Of a DNA stretch of 32,966 bases, positions 1 to 7,034 are shown one piece after another (positions within the stretch are counted from its first letter, which is position 1; the number at the start of each line of letters is the position of its first letter). The notes beneath the pieces were generated by a model. That model ran no database searches. It worked only from the letters and a program-made list of their open reading frames with translations, and had not been told where the DNA came from. This DNA comes from an uncultured Propionibacteriaceae bacterium (GTDB lineage Bacteria; Actinomycetota; Actinomycetes; Propionibacteriales; Propionibacteriaceae): assembly GCA_936924635.1 (NCBI GenBank), contig CAKZHP010000141.1:1-32966 (forward strand), read 5' to 3'. Both the position numbers and the translations under genes were made by a program.

Positions 1-96
1 CGCGATGCGCCGGTCGGCCTCGTCGAGCGACAAGGACCCGTCGCCGGCTGCGGTGTGCAGCTGGCGGATCACCCGCGTCGGGTCCAGGGGCTCCAT
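1..96 (-). CDS. DUF1707 domain protein, 5' part only
   Basis: Only the first 32 codons lie in the window; the gene runs off the left edge. The visible peptide starts MEPLDPTRVIRQLHTAAGDG and continues SLSLDEADRRIA. This matches the N-terminal DUF1707 pattern seen in the next gene upstream (a short helix, then DGxLxLxxADxRIA). The two are therefore probably tandem paralogues that share this small domain. The ATG at 96 is the natural start by comparison with that paralogue, although no strong Shine-Dalgarno sequence precedes it. DUF1707 occurs at the N terminus of many actinobacterial membrane-associated proteins and has no established biochemical role. The C-terminal domain, which would distinguish this protein, is outside the window. 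Confidence 0.7.
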   Translation of the reverse strand, partial: MEPLDPTRVIRQLHTAAGDGSLSLDEADRRIA

Positions 97-209
97 GCGG
101 CGAGCGTACGGCCTGTGGGGCTCCCCTCCTGACCAGATCGTGGCGCGTCAGTCGCGACAGGCCTGCGAACGCTCCGCGAGCGGGCCGGATGCCGTACGGC
201 TCACGTCAC

Positions 210-896
210 TCAGCGCATGATCTCCCGGCGCTGCTCGCTGGCCTTGCGCAGGCGGCGGCGGTCCCACCAGCTGGCGTACCGGGCCTTGAAGGTGCACATG
301 CCGAGGGACCCGACCACGACGATCAGCGGGCACCCGGGCTCGGGCTCGAGGGGCATCTTGTTGGACACGGACCCGATGCCACGGTCGAGGTCGTCGACGT
401 TGACGGCCCACCCCTGCGGCATCACCACGACCACGGTCCCGGCGCTCGGCTCGATGGTCAGCTCGATCACGGGGGTGGTCGGGATCGCCTCCAGGAAGTC
501 GAGGCGGACGGTGCCCCCGAAACCGCCGTTGGCGGAGATGTACGGCGGCACGCGCCACGGTCCCGTCCGCTTGACCGAGGACGCTCCCGCCGACAGGCGC
601 AGCGGGTGCTGGGGCACCATGCCCGCCGGGGGCCTGGGGGCACGGGTGACGGGCTGCTGCGCCGCCACCGGCGGGTACTGCTCGACCTGCACCGGCACCG
701 GCTGGCCGGGGCCCGCGACCGCCGTCGCCGGGCTGAGGTCGGAGACCAGTGTCTCCAGCACCGCTTCAGACGTGGCGGTGCGGGCGGCGGCGATGCGCTG
801 GTCGGCCTGCTCCAGCGTCAGGCGGCCGTCCGCTGCCGCGGCGTGCAGCAGCCGGATGACATCGGTGCGGCGGTCGGAGAGCGGTGCCTCGGTCAT
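210..896 (-). CDS. DUF1707 domain protein with LiaF-like C-terminal region
   Basis: A 228-residue protein. Residues about 6-60 form a DUF1707 domain (DRRTDVIRLL, then DGRLTLEQADQRIAAARTAT and a DL motif). A proline-rich linker spans about 61-105. The C-terminal half (about 115-205) is beta-rich with alternating hydrophobics (VVVVMPQGW, then PLIVVVGSLG), as in the C-terminal domain of LiaF-like cell-envelope stress proteins. There is no signal peptide and no transmembrane helix; the tail is very basic (WWDRRRLRKASEQRR). It starts 9 bp after the cimA stop codon, so it is probably cotranscribed with cimA, although no metabolic link is evident. The function is unknown. The domain call rests on pattern memory rather than a search. 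Confidence 0.8.
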   Translation of the reverse strand: MTEAPLSDRRTDVIRLLHAAAADGRLTLEQADQRIAAARTATSEAVLETLVSDLSPATAVAGPGQPVPVQVEQYPPVAAQQPVTRAPRPPAGMVPQHPLRLSAGASSVKRTGPWRVPPYISANGGFGGTVRLDFLEAIPTTPVIELTIEPSAGTVVVVMPQGWAVNVDDLDRGIGSVSNKMPLEPEPGCPLIVVVGSLGMCTFKARYASWWDRRRLRKASEQRREIMR

Positions 897-905
897 CGGG
901 TCACC

Positions 906-2486
906 CTAGGCGGCATCGGTCGCACGGACGGCGATGCCGTACAGAAAGGCATCGACCAGGGCCTCGTACGACGCCTCGATGACGTTGCCGCCGACCCCGA
1001 CGGTCGTCCAGCTCTGCCCGTCGTGGCGGGTGTCGATGAGCACGCGCACGGTCGCGTCCGTGCCGTGGCCCTGGTCGAGGATCCGTACGCGGTAGTCGAC
1101 CAGCTCGTAGTCGGCGATGAAGCCGAACGCCGGCGTCAGCGCGTTGCGGAGCGCCATGTCGAGGGCGTTGACGGGGCCGTTGCCGCCACCGGCGTACAGG
1201 CGGGAGGACTCCCCCCGGGTCGACACCCGCACGATGGCCTCGGAGGTCTCGGACTGGTCGGTGAACACCCGCCAGCTCTCGACCTGGAACGGCTTCTCGG
1301 CGAGCTGACCGAGCGCGTCGCGCAGGATCAGGTCGAAGGAGGCGTCGGCCGCCTCGTACGAGTAGCCCTGCGCCTCGCGCTCCTTGATGGTGCTGGTGAT
1401 CCGCGCGGCGAGGTCCCGGTCGGACAGGTCGTGGCCCAGCTGCTCGCCCTTGATCTGGATGTTCGCGCGACCGGCCATGTCGGAGATCAGCATGCGCATC
1501 CCGTTGCCGACCAGCCCGGGATCGGCGTGCTGGTAGAGCATCTCGTCGATCTTCATGGCCGAGGCGTGCAGGCCGGCCTTGTGCGCGAAGGCGGAGGTGC
1601 CGGCGTACGGCTGACGGGCCTGCGGTGCCTGGTTGGCGATCTCGGCGATGGCGTGCGACGTACGGGTGAGGTCGCGCAACGCCTCGTCGCTGACCAGCTG
1701 CCAGCCGAGCTTCAGCTGCAGGTTCGCGATCAGCGGCACCAGGTCGGCGTTGCCCGTACGCTCCCCGTAGCCGTTGATCGTGCCCTGCACGTGCATCACC
1801 CCGGCCTCCACCGCGGCGATGGTGTTGGCCACCGCGCACCCGGTGTCGTTGTGGCAGTGGATGCCGAGGTCCACGCCGATGGCGGCCGTCGCGCTCACCA
1901 CGTCACCCATCCAGCTCGGCAGCATCCCGCCGTTGGTGTCGCACAGGATCACCACCTCCGCACCCGCCTCGGCCGCCGTGCGCACCACGTCCAGCGCGTA
2001 CGCGGAGTTGGCCCGGTAGCCGTCGAAGAAGTGCTCCGCGTCGACGAACACCCGCTTGCCCTGCTCGCGCAGATGGGTGACGGTGTCGCGGATCATGTCG
2101 AGGTTGGTCTCCAGCGTGGTGCGGAGCGCCTCGGTGACGTGGCGGTCGTGCGCCTTGGCGACGATGCAGACCACCGGGGTCTGCGCATCGACGAGCGCCT
2201 GCACCAACGGGTCCTCGGCCGCCCTCATGCCGACCCGGGTGGTCATGCCGAACGCGACCAGCGTGGCGTGCTTCAGCTCCAGGCTCTGCGCGGCCTCGGC
2301 GAAGAAGGCGGTGTCATTGGGGTTGGCGCCCGGCCAGCCGCCCTCGATGAAGGTCACCCCGAGCTCGTCCAGCAGCGACGCGATCCGCAGCTTGTCGCTC
2401 ACCGACAGCCGCAGCCCCTCCTGCTGCGCACCGTCACGCAGGGTGGTGTCGAAGACGTGGAAGTTCTCGGGTGCTACCGGCCTCAT
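906..2486 (-). CDS. cimA: (R)-citramalate synthase CimA
   Basis: A 526-residue enzyme of the DRE-TIM metallolyase / isopropylmalate synthase family. It condenses pyruvate with acetyl-CoA to give (R)-citramalate, the threonine-independent entry to 2-oxobutyrate and isoleucine. The catalytic FDTTLRDGAQQEG segment is at residues 12-24 (R17 and D18 are key), the metal-binding GIHCHND has H210 and H212, and NGYGERTGNADL follows at 238-249. The C-terminal third is the LeuA-type allosteric regulatory domain. The opening FDTTLRDGAQQEG and the length fit the citramalate synthase branch better than LeuA. The start at 2486 is preceded by a GAGG element and lies just before the first conserved strand. 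Other branched-chain amino-acid genes (ilvE, leuB, ilvBNC, livJHMGF) are nearby. A 284-bp gap separates it from nrdB upstream, so it probably has its own promoter. Confidence 0.93.
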   Translation of the reverse strand: MRPVAPENFHVFDTTLRDGAQQEGLRLSVSDKLRIASLLDELGVTFIEGGWPGANPNDTAFFAEAAQSLELKHATLVAFGMTTRVGMRAAEDPLVQALVDAQTPVVCIVAKAHDRHVTEALRTTLETNLDMIRDTVTHLREQGKRVFVDAEHFFDGYRANSAYALDVVRTAAEAGAEVVILCDTNGGMLPSWMGDVVSATAAIGVDLGIHCHNDTGCAVANTIAAVEAGVMHVQGTINGYGERTGNADLVPLIANLQLKLGWQLVSDEALRDLTRTSHAIAEIANQAPQARQPYAGTSAFAHKAGLHASAMKIDEMLYQHADPGLVGNGMRMLISDMAGRANIQIKGEQLGHDLSDRDLAARITSTIKEREAQGYSYEAADASFDLILRDALGQLAEKPFQVESWRVFTDQSETSEAIVRVSTRGESSRLYAGGGNGPVNALDMALRNALTPAFGFIADYELVDYRVRILDQGHGTDATVRVLIDTRHDGQSWTTVGVGGNVIEASYEALVDAFLYGIAVRATDAA

Positions 2487-2622
2487 GGTCCGCCTCAGGG
2501 GTGTCGGTCCGTGCGGGACCGCCTGCAAGGCGGCTCCGCGGTGCTTGAGAGGCAGTCTCGCGGGCACGCGTACGCAGTCGTGGCGCCTCTTGCCATCTGA
2601 GACCGACGTGGCCCAGGCGGCT

Positions 2623-2652
2623 GCGGGTGGCGGACGGGTGCCCGCCACCCGC
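2623..2652. repeat. Perfect 11-bp hairpin upstream of cimA
   Basis: Two perfectly complementary 11-nt arms (GCGGGTGGCGG and CCGCCACCCGC) flank an 8-nt loop in the 284-bp gap between nrdB and cimA. There is no T-run on either side, so a simple intrinsic terminator is not supported. It could be an actinobacterial T-less terminator for nrdAB or a structured part of the cimA leader. I looked in the leader for an open frame rich in Ile, Val or Leu codons and found none, so there is no sign of peptide-based attenuation here. The rest of the gap holds the element at 2707-2760 and no convincing gene. Confidence 0.5.
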
Positions 2653-2706
2653 GTACGGGTCATGCTGACGGCGACCCGACGGAGGCCGACCGGGCAAGGG
2701 TTGTGC

Positions 2707-2760
2707 GCGTTCCGAAGCGAAAAATCTCTTCTGGACGGACTGAACAACTGTTCAATGCGG
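2707..2760 (+). promoter_or_regulatory. Intergenic element, copy 1: GAACn4GTTC palindrome plus TTCCGAAGC motif
   Basis: The palindrome TGAACA-AC-TGTTCA (2741-2754) is followed by ATGCGG and preceded about 20 bp away by GCGTTCCGAAGCGAAA (2707-2722). The same parts occur at 26017-26054: the palindrome with its ATGCGG flank is on the opposite strand, and the 16-mer is exact. The core GAAC-N4-GTTC resembles the Gram-positive LexA (SOS) box. The site lies 17 bp after the nrdB stop and about 255 bp upstream of cimA. Whether it acts on either gene is unknown. Confidence 0.5.
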
Positions 2761-2770
2761 TCGGGCGGGG

Positions 2771-3754
2771 TCAGCGGGCCTGGGCGTTCACCTCGTACGA
2801 GGTGTTGGTGGACTCGAAGAAGTTCACCAGCTGCAGCGTGTCGTTGGCGGTCGCCATCCACTTGGCGGGGTTGCTGACCCCGTACTCGGGCTCGAACCCC
2901 AGCTCCTCCAGGCGGCGGTCGGCCAGGTACTTCACGTACTGGTTCACGTAGTCGGCGTTCAGCCCGAGGATGCCGTGCGGCAGCAGGTCCCGGTTGTACG
3001 CCTCCTCCATCGCCACGGCCTGCAGGATCATGCCGCGGATCTCCTCGGCGAACTCCTCGTCGGCCACCTCCGGGTTCTCCTCCAGCACCGTGAGGATCAG
3101 GTTGATCCCGAACTTCAGGTGCAGGCTCTCGTCGCGCACCACCCAGTCGATCAGCGACCCGAAGTTGCGCAGCAGGTTCCGCTGCCGGAACGACAGCGCC
3201 ACCATGAAGCCGGAGTAGAACCAGATCCCCTCCAGCACCACGTTGTACGCCACCAGGTTGCGCACGAAGTCGCGCTTGCCCTCGACCGTGGAGATGTCGA
3301 GCGTCTGCTCGGTCATGCGCCGGATGAAGCGGACCTCGAACTCCTCCTTCGCCGCCATCGAGGGCACGGTGACGTGCGACTCGTACGCGGCGGCGCGGTC
3401 GATGGGGAACGTCTCCAGCACGTACTCGAACGCCATGCAGTGGTTCGCCTCCTCCCACATCTGCTTGGCGAGGTAGAGGTGGCACTCGGCCGACGACACG
3501 TACGGATAGACGCCGAACGCCAGCGCCTTGTTGACGAGCAGCTCGTTGGGGTTGAAGTAGCTCATCAGGTGCGTCAGCGCGTGCCGCTCCTCCTCCGTCA
3601 TGCGGCGGAAGTCGGCCAGGTCCTCCCCGAGCTGGATCTCGTTGGGGAACCACGTGTTCGCCACGGCCTGCTGGTAGAGGTCGTACGCCCACGGGTAGGT
3701 GACCGGCTTCAGCAGCAGCCCGTCCTTGATCCCGGTGCCCAGGATCCCTGTCAT
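2771..3754 (-). CDS. nrdB: Ribonucleotide reductase small subunit NrdB, class Ic-like
   Basis: A 327-residue R2 subunit. It holds the dinuclear metal cofactor that starts the radical reaction used by NrdA to reduce ribonucleotides. By spacing, the ligands are E71, E102, H105, E175, E209 and H212. Two positions depart from E. coli NrdB: the first ligand is Glu rather than Asp84, and the radical tyrosine (Tyr122) is replaced by phenylalanine F109 in the E102-x2-H105-x3-F motif. This Glu/Phe pair is the signature of class Ic (Mn/Fe) enzymes such as that of Chlamydia trachomatis. The C-terminal tail NFFESTNTSYEVNAQAR keeps a tyrosine (Y320) suitable for radical transfer. The start has a good AGAGGAG Shine-Dalgarno, and the gene follows nrdA by 14 bp in one operon. 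Confidence 0.95.
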   Translation of the reverse strand: MTGILGTGIKDGLLLKPVTYPWAYDLYQQAVANTWFPNEIQLGEDLADFRRMTEEERHALTHLMSYFNPNELLVNKALAFGVYPYVSSAECHLYLAKQMWEEANHCMAFEYVLETFPIDRAAAYESHVTVPSMAAKEEFEVRFIRRMTEQTLDISTVEGKRDFVRNLVAYNVVLEGIWFYSGFMVALSFRQRNLLRNFGSLIDWVVRDESLHLKFGINLILTVLEENPEVADEEFAEEIRGMILQAVAMEEAYNRDLLPHGILGLNADYVNQYVKYLADRRLEELGFEPEYGVSNPAKWMATANDTLQLVNFFESTNTSYEVNAQAR

Positions 3755-3768
3755 CCTCGTCTCCTCTC

Positions 3769-6444
3769 TCACTGGCACGAGTCGCACTGGAGGCGCTCGG
3801 CGGGGTCGACCGGGCAGGCGGTGCCGTCCACCACGGTCACGTCCTCGGTCACGGTCAGCAGCGACACGCCTGCCGCCACCGCGAGCGGCGTCACCACGCC
3901 GGCCACGACGGTCTCGGCCGCGTTCGTCGCGACCGGCGTCACCTCGACGGGCGCCACCTCCACCGGGGCCACCTCGGCCACCACCGCCGTACGCCGCGCG
4001 GCGCCGAAGCCCTTGCCGCCGGGCCGGATCGCGGCCGCCTTGTTCACCTTCACGCTCGCCTGCTCGGCGGTGTGCCGGGGCATCATGTGCAGGTAGTAGG
4101 TGGTCTTCACGCCCATCTCCCACGCCGAGGCGTAGAGGCTCATCATCTCCTCGACGTCGCGGCTGGCCAGGTACATGTTGCGGCTGATGGCCTGATCCAC
4201 CCACTTCTGCGCCCGCGCGGCGAGCCGCAGGAACGCGTACGGCGAGATCTGGAACGAGGTCTGGTAGACCGCCAGCAGCTCGGCCGGCACGCCCGGCACC
4301 TGCGTCAGGTCGCCCTGCGCCGCCAGCAGCGGCTCCCGGCTCTGCTCCCACAGCCCCCGCTCCTTGAGCGCGGCGACCAGGTTGCGGTTCACCTCCAGGA
4401 ACTTGCCCGACGCGGTGGCGCGGCTGAAGATCTGACTGAACTGCGGGTCGAGGCCGGGCGTGGTGCCGGCGACGAGCCCGATCGACGCGGTGGGAGCGAT
4501 CGCCATCACGGTGGCGTTGCGCATGCCGCCGGCGACCTTCATGCGCAGCGCCGGCCAGTCCAGCCGCGTGGTGCGGTCGACGTCGACGGGCAGCCTGCGG
4601 TCGGCGGCGAGCCGGTCGAGCGTGTCGACCGGCACCAGCCCGCGCGACCAGCCGGAGCCGGCGAAGGTGGCGTACGAGCCGCGCTCCCGGGCCAGGTCGG
4701 CGGAGGCGTCGATGGCGTGGAAGCTGATGAACTCCATCACCTCGTCGACGAGCGCGCAGGCCGCCTCGGAGTCGTAAGGGATGCCGAGCCGCTCGACGAC
4801 GTCGGTGACGCCCATCACGCCCAGGCCGACGGCCCGGTTGGTCTGGTTCGAGTGGTCGGCCTGCGGCACCGCCGAGGTGGTGATGTCGACGAGGTTGTCG
4901 AGCTGGCGCAGGGCCGTACGCGTTGTGGCGCGCAGCCGCTCCCAGTCGATCTGCCCGTCGACGAGGTGCGTCGACAGGTTGACCGAGGCCAGGTTGCAGA
5001 CCGAGACGTTGTCGCGGTCCTGCGGCAGGCAGACCTCGGTGCACAGGTTGGAGAGGTGGATGGTGCCCGTGTTGTCGTTGAGCGCCCGGGTGTTGATGGT
5101 GTCCTTCCACGTCAGCCACGGGTGCGAGGTGGTCTGCAGCGTGACCAGGATCGCCCGCATCTGCTCCCGGGCCCGCACCACGCGGAACCGGGTGATCTCC
5201 CCCGCCTGCGCCTGCGCGACGTACTCGGCGTAGCGCTTCGAGAACGCCGCGCCGTACAGCTCGACCAGGTCGGGCACGTCGAGCGGGTCGAACAGGTACC
5301 AGTCGTCGTCCTCGCGCACCCGGGCCATGAACTCGTCGGAGATCCACAGCGCCGTGTTCGCGGTGCGGGTGCGCCGGTACGGGTCGCCGGAGTTCTGCCG
5401 CAAGTCGAGGAACTGCTCGACGTCGAGGTGCCAGTTCTCCATGTAGAAGCACAGGGCGCCGAACTTCTTGCCGCCGCGGGAGATCGCCCGCAGCGTGGAG
5501 TCGATGGTGTGCATGAACGGGATCGGGCCCGTGGAGGAGGTGTTGTTCGAGCGGATCGGGCTGCCCTCGGCGCGCAGCTTGGTCACCGAGAGCCCGATGC
5601 CACCGGTGCCCTTGGTGATCCACATCACGTCGCGGATGGAGGTGGCGATGTGCTCGATGTCGTCCTCCATCTGCAGCACGAAGCAGTTGGAGAGCTGCGC
5701 CGACCGCGTGCCGGCGTTGACCAGGGTGGAGCCGGCGGGCAGGTAGTGCAGCTGGGAGATGGCGGCGTACAGCTGGAGCGCCGCGGCGGTCGGGTCGGGC
5801 TCGGTGACGGTCAGGCCCATGGCGACGCGCATCCAGAAGAACTGCGGTACCTCGATCGCGCGCCGCTGCGGGTCGGTGAGCAGGTACCGCGTCCGCATCG
5901 TCTGCACCCCGATGTAGCGCAGCAGGTCGTCGCGGGTGGGGTCGAGCGCCGCGCTGAGGACGTCCAGGTCGAACAGCTCGGCCAGGCGGGTGTCGAGCAG
6001 CCCGTCGCGGACGCCGTGCGCCACGAAGGTCGGGAACAGCTCGCGGTGGAGCGTACGTACCGTGGCGGGGTCTCCGTCACCGAACAGGTCGTGGGTGGAG
6101 CCGAGCACCTGCTTGTACAGGGTCTTCACGAGCAGCCGGGCGGCGATGGTGTCGAAGGCCGGGTCGTCCTTGACGTTGCCCAGCGCCACCCAGATCACGG
6201 CCTCGTCGAGCTCGTCGGTGGTCATCTGGTCGAAGAGCACGATCTCCAGCTCCGACTGGATCTGGGTGGCGCGCACGACCGGCTGGTCCAGGCCGCGCGC
6301 GGCGGCCTCGATCGACCGGGCGATCTCGTGCCCGTCGTACGGCTCCAGGCTGCCGTCGCGCTTGCGGACCCGGATCTCGGGCGGGTCGACCCGTGGGGCC
6401 GGCTGCTCGGGCAGGGGTCGGGTGTCGGTTCTGGGTTCGGTCAT
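3769..6444 (-). CDS. nrdA: Ribonucleotide reductase large subunit NrdA (class I)
   Basis: An 891-residue class I catalytic subunit that reduces ribonucleoside diphosphates with NrdB. An ATP-cone domain lies at about residues 22-115 (IRVRKRDGSLEPYD), so dATP inhibition is expected. Catalytic residues by motif are C254 (SNCF), N466/C468/E470 (NLCTE) and C483 (VCNLASVNL), with the radical-transfer pair Y783-Y784 (TTYYLHMMPRHT). The C terminus ends in the redox pair C887-x2-C890. Between the conserved core (to about 815) and this pair is an unusually long Ala/Val/Pro-rich linker with EVAPVEVAPVEV repeats, presumably a flexible swing arm. The start at 6444 has GGGAGG eight bases upstream. Expression is likely controlled by the cobalamin riboswitch and NrdR boxes upstream. 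Confidence 0.96.
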   Translation of the reverse strand: MTEPRTDTRPLPEQPAPRVDPPEIRVRKRDGSLEPYDGHEIARSIEAAARGLDQPVVRATQIQSELEIVLFDQMTTDELDEAVIWVALGNVKDDPAFDTIAARLLVKTLYKQVLGSTHDLFGDGDPATVRTLHRELFPTFVAHGVRDGLLDTRLAELFDLDVLSAALDPTRDDLLRYIGVQTMRTRYLLTDPQRRAIEVPQFFWMRVAMGLTVTEPDPTAAALQLYAAISQLHYLPAGSTLVNAGTRSAQLSNCFVLQMEDDIEHIATSIRDVMWITKGTGGIGLSVTKLRAEGSPIRSNNTSSTGPIPFMHTIDSTLRAISRGGKKFGALCFYMENWHLDVEQFLDLRQNSGDPYRRTRTANTALWISDEFMARVREDDDWYLFDPLDVPDLVELYGAAFSKRYAEYVAQAQAGEITRFRVVRAREQMRAILVTLQTTSHPWLTWKDTINTRALNDNTGTIHLSNLCTEVCLPQDRDNVSVCNLASVNLSTHLVDGQIDWERLRATTRTALRQLDNLVDITTSAVPQADHSNQTNRAVGLGVMGVTDVVERLGIPYDSEAACALVDEVMEFISFHAIDASADLARERGSYATFAGSGWSRGLVPVDTLDRLAADRRLPVDVDRTTRLDWPALRMKVAGGMRNATVMAIAPTASIGLVAGTTPGLDPQFSQIFSRATASGKFLEVNRNLVAALKERGLWEQSREPLLAAQGDLTQVPGVPAELLAVYQTSFQISPYAFLRLAARAQKWVDQAISRNMYLASRDVEEMMSLYASAWEMGVKTTYYLHMMPRHTAEQASVKVNKAAAIRPGGKGFGAARRTAVVAEVAPVEVAPVEVTPVATNAAETVVAGVVTPLAVAAGVSLLTVTEDVTVVDGTACPVDPAERLQCDSCQ

Positions 6445-6547
6445 CGCTCGCCTCCCTCGTCGAGTACGGACGTGCCGTCGCCACAGGGATGAGCAGATGG
6501 TGCGCGTCGCGCGACCACCGCAGCCGTCCCGCGAGGCTGGGGCACCA

Positions 6548-6563
6548 CCCCGAGGTCTCGGGG
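6548..6563 (-). other. Short hairpin just downstream of the riboswitch aptamer
   Basis: CCCCGAGACCTCGGGG on the minus strand can fold with 6-7 bp and a 2-4 nt loop. It comes immediately after the cobalamin aptamer and about 100 nt before the nrdA start. No U-run follows. It may be part of the expression platform (a T-less terminator or a competing helix); that is inference from position. Confidence 0.4.
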
Positions 6564-6564
6564 C

Positions 6565-6752
6565 GGCAGCGGGCAGGTCTTCGGACTCGTGAGCACGGGC
6601 CGGGGCCCTGCCTACTGGCCGTCGCTTCCCAGGACACGAGTCCCAGTGCGTGATGACGGCGGTCGTTCTCACTCACCGCTGCGGGGCAGTCCCGGACTTC
6701 CACCGGGTTCCCTCTTACGACGACGACTCTGGCAGAGCCGCCGAACCAGCTG
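6565..6752 (-). promoter_or_regulatory. Cobalamin (adenosylcobalamin) riboswitch in the nrdAB leader
   Basis: Read on the minus strand, the leader contains the conserved cobalamin core: GGGAACCCGGTGGAAGTCCG followed by GGACTGCCCCGCAGCGGT, then near its 3' end the B12 box GAGTCCGAAGACCTGCC (about 6573-6589). Spacing and order fit the RF00174 family. It lies 120 nt upstream of nrdA, the first gene of a B12-independent class I ribonucleotide reductase. In Streptomyces a comparable riboswitch represses nrdAB when B12 is available for the class II enzyme NrdJ. The same logic implies a class II enzyme elsewhere in this genome; none is in the window. Confidence 0.95.
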
Positions 6753-6757
6753 CACGA

Positions 6758-6805
6758 GCACCATATCTGGTGAATGACACCGATGTCACCCCCCAGATGT
6801 GGGGT
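6758..6805 (-). promoter_or_regulatory. Tandem NrdR-like boxes
   Basis: Two palindromes share the same 5-4-5 geometry: CACCA-TATC-TGGTG (6759-6772) and CCCCA-GATG-TGGGG (6791-6804). Their centres are 32 bp apart, the three-helical-turn spacing typical of paired NrdR boxes. The downstream 16-mer GCACCATATCTGGTGA keeps the core of the known NrdR consensus (aCaCwATATmTwGTGt); the upstream one is a weaker match. They overlap the -10 and flank the -35 of the nrdAB promoter, as expected for repression by the ATP-cone regulator NrdR, which is not in this window. Confidence 0.7.
6760..6789 (-). promoter_or_regulatory. Probable nrdAB promoter
   Basis: On the minus strand GTGACA (6784-6789, 5 of 6 matches to TTGACA) is separated by 18 bp from TATGGT (6760-6765, a TAnnnT -10). 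The start point would fall at about 6753, at the 5' end of the riboswitch. Confidence 0.6.
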
Positions 6806-6808
6806 CTG

Positions 6809-6999
6809 TCAGGCGGCGTCCTCAGACGTGGTGAGGTCGCGGCCGGCAGTGTCGGGCATCACGAACGCGGTGACCAGCATCACGAGGGAGTAGAAGATCA
6901 CCATCGCCGCCAGCTGTGCGTCCAGCCCACCAGCGCACCCGCCACGATCGGCCCCAGGCCGGTGGTGACCATGGCGGCGGTCTCCTTCGCCATGCCTGT
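6809..6999 (-). pseudogene. Remnant of an MFS transporter C terminus (MHS-like), frameshifted
   Basis: Directly after lutC the minus strand encodes MAKETAAMVTTGLGPIVAGA then LVGWT, and after a one-base frame change near 6930, AQLAAMVIFYSLVMLVTAFV then MPDTAGRDLTTSEDAA and a stop at 6809. The two parts together read like the last two transmembrane helices and the RDL tail of a metabolite:H+ symporter of the major facilitator family. The upstream ten or so helices are missing. I read it as a decayed gene, perhaps a second organic-acid transporter once next to the lactate operon. The family call is from recognition only; the frame change is directly visible. Confidence 0.5.
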
Positions 7000-7034
7000 G
7001 GCCAACCGTTGCCGCCTCACCCCTCCCGCTCCGG

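Noticed and set aside
189..2600. Long plus-strand reading frames opposite cimA, nrdA, lutB, livM and others
   Set aside because: They are antisense shadows produced by high GC; their peptides are Arg/Gly/His-rich without recognisable domains.
2487..2700. Leader-peptide attenuator in front of cimA
   Set aside because: The open frames there hold no cluster of Ile, Leu or Val codons and no T-run terminator follows.
2741..2754. TGAACAACTGTTCA as the nrdB terminator
   Set aside because: A 6-bp AT-rich stem with a 2-nt loop is too weak, and no T-run directly follows it.
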